Of a DNA stretch of 64,000 bases, positions 11,613 to 21,638 are shown piece by piece. Source of the stretch: Oscheius onirici (taxonomy: Eukaryota; Nematoda; Chromadorea; Rhabditida; Rhabditidae); assembly GCA_932521025.1 (NCBI GenBank), contig OW051468.1, forward strand, positions 3,596,064 to 3,660,063, in the 5' to 3' direction. The translations under genes and the position numbers were made by a program. The first letter of the stretch is position 1, and the number at the start of each line of letters is the position of its first letter. The notes under the pieces are model-generated. The model saw only the letters and a list, made by a program, of their open reading frames with translations, was not told the origin of the DNA and searched no databases.

Positions 11613-13735
11613 TCAACCGGTCTTTTCCTTGTCGATGACCCTGTCCTTCATCTTGGGACGAACCCATTTGTGGTTGAACTTCTTCGGGGCATCCTGGGCC
11701 AGGAACTGTTCGATCGTCTTCTCCGGTCCGATGGTCGCATCGAAGAGCAGCTGGCGGAGCATATTGTACAGGTGGTCGAAGGTGGGTCTTTCCTCGTACA
11801 CCGTCCTCCAGCACATTTGCATCATGTCGTCCAGATAGGTCTCCAGTTCGTCGCCGTCGACCGTCTTCATCTTGCGCTCCGATCCGAAAAACTTGACCAA
11901 ATCCTGGACACCGTTCAGCTTGGGCTCTTCGAACCAGTACGGAGGCAAGCCAAAGTGGACGAGTTCAAAGATGAAACAGCCGTATGCCCAGATGTCACTG
12001 AAAAAGAAAGCTAGTTATACACGATAATATTGTTACCTGATAATGTCAAAGTGACGGTAGCGAAGACATTCGGGAGCCCACCAGGGCCATTCGAGATCCG
12101 TCATATCCACAGTATCGACAAATTCCGGATCCAGGAAGGAGTAGGGAACCATGTAGTCGGTAATCTTGACAGACATTGTGCCCAAGTGCTCAGCATAGAC
12201 ACAGACGTTGGCAGCACGAAGATGACGATGACAGAGAAAATTCTCCTCGAGGAAGCGCATTCCACCGGCTACCTGGTAGGCAATCTCGAGACGAGTTCTC
12301 GGCGAAATCCACCAGTCGTCGTAGCGTCTCTTCATCAGCAGACGATCCAGTGGGATTCCGTTCAGTCCCTCGTAGGCCATCCAGTTCTCCTTGTCCGTCT
12401 CTCCATAGGCCACAATGTGAGCCAGAAAGTTGTGTCCTTGGCGGAACTTTGGCGACTTCAGATCCGCTTTGATCACTTCCTTGTGGGCTTTGGCATAGTT
12501 CGAGCCGTCGGCATGATGAATGCGTCTGAAAACTCTTATTTTACAGAGAGAAACCGAGAAAAAAACTCACGTCATGTCCTTCTCGAATGCCTTCCTGTTG
12601 AAGTTCTTGACGAATTCCCTCACAGCCACCGGAGCATAGCGACCATCCAACATAAAGTAGCCTCTCTTGGTGATGTCTCTCTTGACATCGCCCTTCTTAC
12701 TGGCTTCCTCTGCGCCCTCTTCGAATTCGCGTCTCTGGACCGGAATCTTCCACTTGATCGGATGGTAGCTGGTCATCGGTTGGCCTTCCTTCTGTCCAAG
12801 AACCAACTTGAAAGGCTCCAACTTGTAGCCGGGACACTTCATCGGGAAGAGCATCGGTCTGGGGCTACTGAACGGCGTCATGTTGACATCGGCCGGCAGA
12901 CGGAGCACCAGATTCGTCTTGCTCTTCTTGGCCGGAGCTTCTTTGATCGGCAGAGGATTGGTATAGTAGTAGTCGAGCAGCTTCTCCAGCGAATTGAACT
13001 CCTTTCCACTCTCGATGAAGAAGTCCCCTTGTTCCGAACGACGAATCGTAAAGTAGAGAAATCCGTGCGGAGGACACGCTGGCTGCATCGGCAACATGTC
13101 GTAGTGCTGTTGACGTTCGTGACCAAGCGGCTTCGCGAATCGCATGTTGTAGTATTCCGTCTCACGCCATTCGTGCCAGATCTGATCGATGTCGCCGGTC
13201 ATGGTACGCACCAGAAGACACATCTCGGCCCATTCCTTCTCCTTCTGCCATTCGGGAGGCTGACAGACCGCGTATTCGCCCTGATGCCAGCTGATCGCGT
13301 TGAAGGCTCCAGCTGCGTCCGGAGCCGACACTTGTCCCATCCACCAGCTGAAAGAACAAAGGTTGATGAATAAGCAATAATAAAATAAGAGTCCTACCTT
13401 CCAGTTCCAAGACGCCAGTCCTGATAGGCGAATCCCTTGACGACTTCCTTCTCGAGATCAGTTCGAATCTCATAGGGCTGTCTCGGCTGAAGATAGGCGA
13501 TTGGAATGAGTCCTCCCTTGGTCGTCTTGACAAGGTAGCTGACATCGGCCTTCTGTCCGGACGGTGTGGTGACAGGAACAGCGGGGACGACTTCCTTCAC
13601 TGTGACTTCAACTCCGGCTCGATCGATCTTCTCGAATTCCGCTTGTGCGATAGGCCAGCGGACGACGAAGGTCTCCTTCGGTAGATGTACTTTCGGCTTG
13701 GTCCTCTTCTCGAAGTCGTCCTCGTTGAAAACCAT
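11613..13735 (-). CDS. SRC-like SH3-SH2-pseudokinase
   Basis: Four exons of about 660 residues; introns at 11998-12036, about 12525-12570 and about 13350-13397. Residues ~45-90 resemble an SH3 (GGLIPIAYLQPRQPYE, compare GLIPSNYV). Residues ~112-215 resemble an SH2: WWMGQVSAPDAAGAF start, LLVR in the FLVR position, FTIRRSEQGDFFI, FNSLEKLLDYYY. A tyrosine-kinase-like fold follows (MRFLEENFLCHRHLRAANVC, WPWWAPECLRYR, SDIWAYGCFIFE). The catalytic HRD Asp is His (HRHLRAAN), DFG is replaced by TDY, and no glycine loop or VAIK lysine is evident, so it is predicted inactive. It is probably a signalling scaffold or regulator. A canonical SRC gene lies at 45.7-47.8 kb. A 447-codon antisense open frame is a shadow. 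Confidence 0.8.
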
Positions 13736-13740
13736 CCTTC

Positions 13741-14476
13741 CCGAGTGAGCTCTCCTTGTTAGAATAGCTTGTTTTCTATTGCATCTCTAACAATAAAAAC
13801 TTTCAAAAAAGCACAAGTTTTTAACTTAATTCTAGTTTTTATAAGATTGTTTTTCGAGAAATAAACGATGCGCTTTTTCAAAAGGGATATCTAGCTGGAA
13901 AAAAGCTTCCGGAAACAGCATCACCGAGCCAGAAATGAAGATTGGCTTCACTGACACCAAGATTATGAACTTTTTGGGGTTGGGCCGATGAACGGCTATG
14001 GTCTGTTCAAAAAGAAGAGGGATTACTGTAAGATTCTAGCTCTTCCCTTCGAGACCCACTTAGCACACAGACATTGGATACTCAGCCAACAAATTCGAAG
14101 GACACGCAGCGAACTTTTTTTTTTTTTTTTTTTTTTATTAGAAAAAATGGGTGTTTGAGAAAAATGTGCTTTTTCATTATTTTTATTGAAAAAGGACAGC
14201 AAAATATATAAATATTACTACTCATTTATCTCTCTCTACTACTAAAGCGCAATGGTGTCTGTCGTGGACTGTTTGGATGTTTGTTTGTCCGGGACCTCAA
14301 ATGGTCGCTACAAGTCAGAAATTGTCAAGATAAGATAATTAGTTTTGAACTTGAAGTGAGAACGAGGTAGTCATGAGAAGTTAGGTTTTGTCAAAGGATT
14401 AGTCAATTTGGATGGTAGTCTAGAACTTGAACAGAATATATTTCGTACTTCTGAGCGCCGCAGGCGCCAGGACGGC
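13741..14476. other. intergenic with poly-T tract
   Basis: No gene seen. An uninterrupted 22-nt T run lies at 14115-14136 in otherwise AT-rich sequence. Confidence 0.55.
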
Positions 14477-14603
14477 TGGTTTAGTTCTAAAATACGCTAA
14501 AATGCCCTGTGATCTATCTGACCAGCTTCATTTTTGGTCTGATCCCGGTCCGATGGTCAAGTCTGGTGGGCCCGCCCAGGTCCGGCCCGTTCCCATGCCT
14601 AGG
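14477..14603 (+). repeat. Dispersed repeat A (GGTCCG family), copy 1
   Basis: Contains ttctaaaatacgctaaaatg, cttcatttttggtctgatcc, cggtccgatggtcaagtctg and a GGCCC-rich end finishing near catgcctagg. Other copies at about 40714, 41728, 43066 and 55905. Confidence 0.75.
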
Positions 14604-14724
14604 CAGGAGGGTAAAAGCAACAGACGAACAGCAGACAATTTGAGCCAAAACAACAATTTGCATGTGATGTCTGGCATTTTGGAGTTTTCGATACTCTTGT
14701 TTTCGATACTAACAATACGAGTAA

Positions 14725-15075
<351 letters not shown>

Positions 15076-15114
15076 GTCTCGTGTCGGACTCTTCTCATTC
15101 ATTCAAAACCCAAC

Positions 15115-15130
15115 GGCCCTCTTCAGGGCC
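15115..15130 (+). terminator. Histone 3' stem-loop (H4 copy 2)
   Basis: Same 16-nt stem-loop as the other four histone genes. Confidence 0.93.
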
Positions 15131-15204
15131 ACAATTCACTCATTTTTAAGATTTATCTAATAAAAATATGAAAACATTCAATCGGTTCAGTGAAATTTGA
15201 GTCT

Positions 15205-15969
15205 TCAATCTAAACGACTATTCTTGTTGTACGCGGGGGTTCGAAAAATCGAAGTATTTTGGCGGGAAAAATCTCTTTGCTGACGGTGAATGGAACAGAG
15301 TGACACGGGAAAAAGGGAAGGGAACTGAGGCTCCGAGAAAGAGGGGATAGGAGAAGACAAGGAATTTTTAGCCCTGGCAGGGCAGTGCCTTCCATGTGGT
15401 GGTAAATCTTGGAACAAAAGGGGAGTCAAAACGCGAAGAAAATACAACGCTCCTGCTTCAACTTGCAAAAACGTTTTGACAGACAACGAGTCGATATCGA
15501 AGAAGGAGGCCGTCTGTCCCTCCGTGTTGACGAGATCGGAAGACCTGTCTCGTGTCCTCTTCTTCGTCTTCGGTCTCGAGTTGGTCGACGTGTCTTCCGA
15601 GTTGAGAAAGACGGAACTGTGGATGCTTTTGGCCGAATCGGGAAAGTACATCTCGTAGATGGAAGACGAGACGGGCGACAGACTCTTCCTGTTCCGTTCG
15701 GCAATCTCCCTCTCCAACGGGATTCCCTTCGTCTCGGCCGCTTTCATGATCCGACGAGCCTCGAGTTCCATGTCGTCAAAGGTCAGATAGTCCTTTTCGG
15801 GTAGAATCATCGTGGGAAGTGGTTTCTGCCAGTCCAGCTGCTCTTCCGATTCCTTCCTGTTCGAGATGGTCTTTTCTTTCTTCTTGAATCGAATCGTCAT
15901 TGTGATGTCGGCTCCCATCGGCGCGCTCTTGTACATCTTCAGTAGTTTTTCCTCGAACTTTTCGGCCAT
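15205..15969 (-). CDS. Unknown protein with repeat-derived C-terminus
   Basis: Not recognised. 254 codons if read without introns. Start MAEKFEEKLLKMYKSAPMGA is 138 bp from the divergent gene at 16108. The N-terminal ~170 residues are charged and helix-prone (LTFDDMELEARRIMKAAETK) and look like a genuine gene. Its last ~65 codons run through dispersed repeat B and then antisense through the duplicated H4 3' flank, ending in a stop inside it. The original 3' end has therefore probably been replaced or displaced. An intron after ...SVKTFLQ (donor gttgaa) is possible but weak. Confidence 0.55.
   Translation of the reverse strand: MAEKFEEKLLKMYKSAPMGADITMTIRFKKKEKTISNRKESEEQLDWQKPLPTMILPEKDYLTFDDMELEARRIMKAAETKGIPLEREIAERNRKSLSPVSSSIYEMYFPDSAKSIHSSVFLNSEDTSTNSRPKTKKRTRDRSSDLVNTEGQTASFFDIDSLSVKTFLQVEAGALYFLRVLTPLLFQDLPPHGRHCPARAKNSLSSPIPSFSEPQFPSLFPVSLCSIHRQQRDFSRQNTSIFRTPAYNKNSRLD
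15285..15402 (+). repeat. Dispersed repeat B, copy 2
   Basis: ggaacagagtgacacggg, gggaactgaggctccgag, and a tagccctggcagggcagtgc end. It overlaps the 3' part of the minus-strand open frame 15205-15969. Confidence 0.7.
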
Positions 15970-16107
15970 CGGCTGCCAGTGAACACGCTCCTTTTGGCTA
16001 GCCTTAATTATGGGTGACTTTCATAAGTTTTTGTTTTAAGAAAGATCTATTTCTTTTGACAAAAACACCATCAATTAAGCAAGTTCAATAAGGAAAAAGA
16101 CTTCTCG

Positions 16108-16743
16108 ATGCCTCGTCAACTCTATCGCGAAAAGGACGTCCGGGTATGTCTACTTCAGTAAATCTACTAAGAAATTAAGATGTACGAAACTGAAGACAAG
16201 CAGCGCAGTCCGGCCCCGAGTATTCCGTCAAATTCGAAGGAGAACCGTCCGATGGACGAGATTTCGCTGCTGAGGAAGGGACTTCTGACCAAGGGCGGCT
16301 GTCAGCACAAACTACGCACTGGAAAGCCTTTCCATGAGAACACGACTCCGATCAGTCTCCAGGAACTCACGACTCGTGGTCTTCTTCTGGAGGATGGCAA
16401 GTCGATCATCTACGGTCTGTCGGGACAGCAGGGTCTGAAGCCAGTCCACGAACTCCGTCTTCCTTCCAGTCCGGCCATTTCCAGTATCAGCACTGCCCCC
16501 TCCTACAGTGGAACTTCTTGTGTCTCCAAGGCGACTTCCATTCTCTCGCGACAGACTCTCATCGAGCCTCTCACCAATCAAACCATCTACCAAGTCGGAC
16601 TGGCCGACGAACAGGCCACTCTGCTCATGGGAGCCGCGGCTCATGGAAAACGCTACGAGCTCACCATCGGAAACGACTTCCAGCTGACGCTCTTCGACTC
16701 GACCAAGGTCTCCTCTCTCACCATTTTCAACAAAAATTTCTAG
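16108..16743 (+). CDS. Unknown protein, divergent partner
   Basis: Not recognised. Two exons: 16108-16143 (MPRQLYREKDVR) and 16180-16743, joined in frame across a 36-nt intron (gtatgt...aaattaag); about 200 residues. The sequence is Ser/Thr/Leu-rich with no TM segment or clear domain (EISLLRKGLLTKGGCQHKLR; GLADEQATLLMGAAAHGKRY). The C-terminal part alternates like beta strands (YELTIGNDFQLTLFDSTK). If the upstream exon is wrong, translation could begin at the ATG at 16180. Head-to-head with the gene at 15969, so a shared bidirectional promoter of about 138 bp is likely. Confidence 0.65.
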
Positions 16744-17005
16744 GCACAAATAATAAACCTTTCTTGCGTCTCCTTATTTTTGTTTGAATGAGGGCGAAGA
16801 ATGTAGACAATAACAGAATCAATTCTTAATGTTAGCTGACCAACTAGGTAGATACCGAACTGTCAAACACTTTCCCTCTTCTGATTGAACTGTTTTCCCT
16901 TTTTCTTCACAAGTTCGTTCTTCTTATGAGAAATAATTGACCAGCTGTCGAGCAAGCTGAAAAATCTAATCATCTGGTTATGCCGAATGTTCGTAATTAT
17001 TAAAT

Positions 17006-17375
17006 TTATTGGTTGTCATGTTCAGGAACCTCCCTTTCGCCTAGTCTTGATTCTCCTGTTAGCTTGTATTTGCAGTAGGAGACAATATTCGTGAGAAGAC
17101 TGGCGGCAATTACCAGTATACAGTAAAGAATGAAATACAATGGATCGCCTAAAACTTGGTTTTTAGCTGACAAAAAACTCACGAGTTCTCAAAAGAAGGG
17201 ATAGGAGATTGACCGCTGTAACGACAAAGAAGAAAATGTAAGCAACCTTCATGAAAAACCATTCGATCGGTCCAGCTTGACTGAAGATCATCTGAATCAG
17301 ATGGGTTAGAGAGACAGAAGCTATGACAAAGATCTGACTGATGTTTGAAGACGGTCGAGAGTTCAGAGAGATCAA
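17006..17375 (-). CDS. Small multi-pass membrane protein, start unresolved
   Basis: Two exons separated by a 34-nt intron (17149-17182, gtgagt...ttttag) join in frame. Three hydrophobic segments follow one another: IFVIASVSLTHLIQMIF, KVAYIFFFVVTAVNLLSLLL and YFILYCILVIAASLLTNIVS. A short polar tail ends REVPEHDNQ. No in-frame ATG precedes the first segment; the frame opens after a catag acceptor. Either an upstream exon exists, or translation starts at the Met in HLIQMIFSQ, leaving two TM segments. It lies directly downstream of the PP1 gene on the same strand, so an operon is possible. Function unknown. Confidence 0.55.
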
Positions 17376-17525
17376 ACTCTATGAGTCACTACACTGTTTA
17401 CTGTTGCGTTTACGAACAAGTTAAACAAGAGAGTGCATTGTGACTCAATCCTACGAAAAGAACAGTTTCCAGCAAATTCTTTATTAGAATCGCTGCTCGT
17501 TTGGTTAACGTGTCGTCTTCCGAAA

Positions 17526-18858
17526 CTAGCGGCGTCCAGAAGCAGCCACTTTCGTGACCATGATTGATGGTTTCATCACGTGGAAAGAACAAACTAGAAG
17601 ACTGTTAAATGAATGGAGAAAGTACAACTACCCAAGTTTTCGTCGACGTGCATCATAGCGGCGGCGTTGTCAAAGGAGCCACAGTAGTGCGGGGCCGAGA
17701 AAATGGTCACGAGTTTCTTATTGGCGAAAAATTCGTAGCCGTCCTGGACCACTTGATGAGCTCTGGCCACGAGATCTATTCCGAGCTGTTTGAGAGCATC
17801 CTGAACGGCGTCTGGACCGAAGACGTAGCTGACACCGCGAGTGCTTTCTTCCCATCCGGAGGCTCCAATGTCCGGGTCACTCCAGAGCAGGTCGAGATGA
17901 AGCGACGGGTTGGCCGGATTGAGGATGTTGCGCTGGATAGCTCGCAGCTGGTCGAGAGACTTGAGTTTCGGCGAAAGACCGCCGTGCATACATAGAATCT
18001 TACCGGCGACTAGACCGGTATAGGGCATCGTGGCGAAGACTTCCTGAAAGAAGAATCTTGGAAGAAACTAACAATAAACGACAAGGAAATGTTCACAGAG
18101 TCGGACAAGCAGAGTCCCAACAAAATTGACGTGAACAAAAACAGGAACAAGAAGGGCAGAACAGAGTATATTCGGAGACTTTGGCAGGAATAGGAGAGGG
18201 CAGATTGGGAACCAAAAAGACATAGGAAGATCAATCTAAAAAGACATGGGAATATCAATCGAAATAGGTAATTTGAGTAGTAATGGTGTACTGTATACAG
18301 TTCGACGTATCTACTTGACATGGGCGAACATGGATTGGGAGTTTTTGATTGAAAGAAAATTGGACAGAAATCTAAACAAACCTGGAAGAAGTCGTAGACC
18401 TTCTGACTGTAGCGTCTGTTGCACTCTTCGTAAAATCCGTAGACCTGATTGATAGCTTGGCACTCGTGATTGCCTCTCAGCAGAAAGAAATTGTTCGGGT
18501 AGCGAATCTTGTAGGCCAGAAGCAGACAGATCGTCTCCAGATTCTGATGTCCTCGATCGACGTAATCTCCAAGGAAGAGGTAGTTGACCAGAGGAGGAAA
18601 ACCGCCTCGATCGAACAGACGCAACACGTCGCCATACTGCCCGTGAGTGTCTCCACATAGCTTGATTGGCGGTTCGACCTCGATCAGCGGACTTTGAGAG
18701 AGGAAAACTTCGCGAGCCATGATGCACAGATTGAGGACGTCGCACTCGCGCATCACGTTCTTCAGCTCGTTGCACGGCGTCCCCACATTCAGCACTTTGC
18801 AGATGACGTCGTCGATGTCGAGCTTCTTGGCCATCTTGATTGGAACTTCTGACTTCAA
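17526..18858 (-). CDS. PP1-type serine/threonine protein phosphatase, divergent
   Basis: Catalytic subunit of the PPP family, about 320 residues in three exons; introns 18044-18381 (338 nt, unusually long here) and 17594-17631. All metal and phosphate motifs are visible: [10 protein letters not shown] (GDxHG), [45 protein letters not shown]. The C-terminus [14 protein letters not shown] parallels PP1 MCSFQILKPA. Differences from classical PP1 (Thr in GDTHG, HYCGS for NYCGE, non-standard helices) suggest a fast-evolving paralogue like the sperm-associated PP1s of nematodes; that link is inference. The start could be MAKKLD at 18834, which matches PP1 length better than 18858. Confidence 0.88.
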
Positions 18859-19036
18859 ATAATTTTTCTTTTGAATAACTCTTGGAAATTATTGGCCTTT
18901 ATGAAAATAGAAAACTTTTTCAAAACTTCAAACATAATTTACGAACTTTTGAAAGTTCTGACAAACTTTGTGAGCAATAGCGACTTTACAGCATAACTTG
19001 TGTGAGTTCTTCCACAGATTTTTATCTTCTACAAGG

Positions 19037-19176
19037 TTGGAAACGCCCTTCCAGGGTTAAAGTATAAATTCATGACTTCGCTCTGTCACGGAGCCCTAGT
19101 TGTGGTTTCCCTTTCATTCCTCCTTTGTTACTCTTCTCCAGACACTCTCCCTGACCCTCCAAAGAAACTACCGAAA
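19037..19176 (-). repeat. Dispersed repeat B, copy 3
   Basis: Begins cgcccttccagggttaaa and ends ccctccaaagaaactacc; the reverse complement matches 11277-11437. Confidence 0.65.
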
Positions 19177-19949
19177 TTATATTTGATCCCACTCCCTCCC
19201 AAGCCTAATTTTAAAATGCAGAATCTGAACGGGTCGTAACAATAACTCGTTAGTCTGTCCTTCCCCAGTCCCTTTCCCAGTGGATAGATAACAGTTAACA
19301 GTTTGCTATCTGATCCCTCTCCAGATTAATTATGTTCATGTCCCTCTGTTCCTGTGTCCCCTGTCCTCCAGCCCATTGGTCCCTTTTCTTCCCTTGTTTC
19401 TAATTTCTCGACACTTTCTCTCTGTCCACCACTGTATTCTGCAATGTGCGTGCTCTGCCCTTCCTGGTCTTCTCCCATCCCTGTCCGTTGTCATCTGTTT
19501 TTTCCTTCTCTACTATTTACGATGTCCCCATCGGCATGCCCCCTTTCTTTAGTCTAATTTTTCCCTCCTGTCGTCCCTGTATCCCTTCGTGTAATTTCCA
19601 TGTGCATATCCTTCCCTGCTGATCTCCCTGTCTCTATTTCTATGTGCTCATGTTCTCCTCTATCTCTGTTTTCCAGTAGTGATATATCGCCCCGTTGGAG
19701 CTAAAGTTATAGTAGAAACCCCCTTGAACGCTTTCCCGTATTTCTAACCCGCACTTGATTCTCTACTGTTTGAAAACTCCCCAGTCAAAAATAATCAAAG
19801 TCCACACACTTGCTAATTGACTTGTCAATACCTGTTAAAACTCCCGATGCAATCGGAACTTCACAAATCTCCCCTAATAATTGCCAATTAGAGCTTCAGA
19901 CACACACACACACAGACTTGGGAGCAATTTAAAATAGACAAGGATAGCA

Positions 19950-20077
19950 CCGCCCTTCCAGGGCTAAAGAATCTCTTTCTTCTCCTGTCACTTCTATCTC
20001 GGACCCTCAGTTCCCTTCTCTTCTCCCCTTGTCACTCCGTTCCAGTCACCTCTTGTACCTCCAAAGAAACTACCAGT
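19950..20077 (-). repeat. Dispersed repeat B, copy 4
   Basis: Begins cgcccttccagggctaaa and ends acctccaaagaaactacc; the reverse complement matches the copies at 11277 and 15285 closely. Confidence 0.7.
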
Positions 20078-20596
20078 CGTTAGAACACTTCGCGCACTTG
20101 CTTTTCCTGTCGCGACTTGTTAAAAACTAATTTGTGCACAAAGCTCCCCTCCTTATCCACAATTAGAGCTTCAGACACACAGAGACTTGGGAGCAATTTA
20201 TAGTGAATTTGAGATCTGGTCAAATGCTCTTGATTTTTCTTGTTGAGACGTGTTGTTTCCCGAGCCTTCTTCCAGAGATAGAACGTTCTTCAAAACAGTG
20301 AGGGTGAATCTAAAAGTGTTTCCGAAAAGCCTATGGCATTCTTTTTTTCTCTGATGTGTCTGACAAACGCTTATGTTCTAGTATACTCGCGATATTCTAC
20401 TATTTCAGTTTAAAAAAACTCTCCCTATAAAAAGAGTTCACTCATCTAAAACAAAACAGAAGAACAGTCAACGAAGAGACTTTTGGTAAGAAATTTTGGC
20501 CTTTCACGGACGGAACAGAGACTGTTCGTCTAATCTCAGTATTAATATGCTTCTCAGTTACTTCTGCCACGAGCACATCATACTTTGTTCTTCCAA

Positions 20597-20864
20597 ATGC
20601 TGTACGAGGTTGAGAAGGTCCTGGACCACAGGTTTTTCAAAGGAAAAATCGAGTATCTGGTCAAGTGGAAGGGATACGATAATGATGAGAACGTACGTCC
20701 CTGTAAAGAAACTGAAATGTGCCGTCGCTTTGAGTGAGTATCAGGAAAGTCTAACAATAGTTCATAACATCTAATAACTTTTCAGGACGAGTTCAATTCC
20801 CAGAAAAAGAGCAGATGTTTCATCCTATTTTCAGAGTTCTGGAAGAACGAGCGGAAGCAGGTAA
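20597..20864 (+). CDS. Chromodomain protein, C-terminal part unresolved
   Basis: MLYEVEKVLDHRFFKGKIEY then LVKWKGYDNDEN is an unmistakable chromodomain N-half with the aromatic-cage positions Y, W and Y. The expected TWEPxxN segment is missing: DEN is followed directly by VRPCKETEMCRRFE, which resembles the end of the domain. One model splices 20733 (donor gtgagt) to 20786 (ttttcag) and ends at taa 20862-20864 after a Ser/Arg-rich tail, about 71 residues. An alternative uses the gtacgt donor right after DEN and enters a frame open to 21250. Chromodomains usually bind methylated H3; loss of the TWEP strand makes that doubtful. It may be a decayed paralogue. Confidence 0.5.
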
Positions 20865-21638
20865 AAGTATGTCATTTCTTCGGACGATTTACTGTCTACC
20901 TTATAATTATAAATCGCGTAGTGTCCGAAGTCACTTGTCGACTTTTGAATGAAAAACGCGACACACATCGGAATTCGGTAATGTTGTCGTACCAGTATTT
21001 GCTTCGACAAGCGGATCTCGATGCTTTTCGATTGCTTTTCAGAAAACAATCGAATCACCAAATCTTACGCTTACAAACAAAGCGAGCTGAAAACATTTTC
21101 ACTTTGAAAACCCGCCTGAAATCCCGCCATTTTAGAAACAAAACAGGCGCCAAAACTGCTGAGACTTGCGCATCAGCGACATTGTTTTTCCTATTTGTAG
21201 TTTTTTTTGCAGTAAAATATAACGACATTTGGTCGGTCAGAAGAAAATGAAAAGTGTCTCTATCGTGTATGTTGTAAAAAAAATTGTTCAGTTTTATCAT
21301 ATTCCTCCTTGTTTGTTGAATTAACCATATCCCCTTGTTTTGACGATTATCTTTGTTAGAAACCGGCGACACGCTTGGCGATAAGACGACCAGCATTACG
21401 GCTGGGTCAGCTGGAGACGAGACGCGCGAAACGCCGGTATTCAAATTTCCTCTCACAGCTACTTTCCGCAGGCGTTCGTTGTTCATTTTCCTTTTTTCCT
21501 TTCTTCAACGTAATATGAAACTTCGGTAAATACAGTCGGTCCCATAGCATTTAGCACTACTTTCACAATTTTCGACGAGATGTTATTCTTTTGCTCGTAA
21601 TTTCCATTCTCTTACTAATTCTTTGTTTTTTTCAGCCA
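20865..21638. other. Interval between chromodomain gene and PRC1
   Basis: A plus-strand frame stays open from about 20786 to 21250 without a recognisable domain. A second coding-like stretch at 21360-21470 (frame with TGDTLGDKTTSITAGSAGDE) follows a tttgttag acceptor. Neither can be attached to a gene with confidence. Confidence 0.35.

Larger units (their letters stand above)
18859..20596. other. Gene-poor repeat-rich interval
   Basis: Contains two minus-oriented copies of repeat B, a pyrimidine-rich tract (about 19320-19690) made of degenerate tccctgt units, and two copies (about 19880-19935 and 20145-20203) of a unit with agagcttcagacacac and gacttgggagcaattta. No supported gene. Confidence 0.6.

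Noticed and set aside
12030-13373. 447-codon open frame on the plus strand
   Set aside because: Lies wholly antisense to the spliced pseudokinase gene, whose exons show SH2/kinase motifs; the plus frame has no domain and is rich in His/Arg/Leu as expected for a shadow.
17410-17592. Frame starting [14 protein letters not shown] as an N-terminus of the small membrane protein
   Set aside because: Its sequence is the PP1 last exon and 3' UTR in another frame.
19354-19557. Pro/Ser/Leu-rich 67-codon frame
   Set aside because: Product of the pyrimidine-rich tract; no homology or splice signals.
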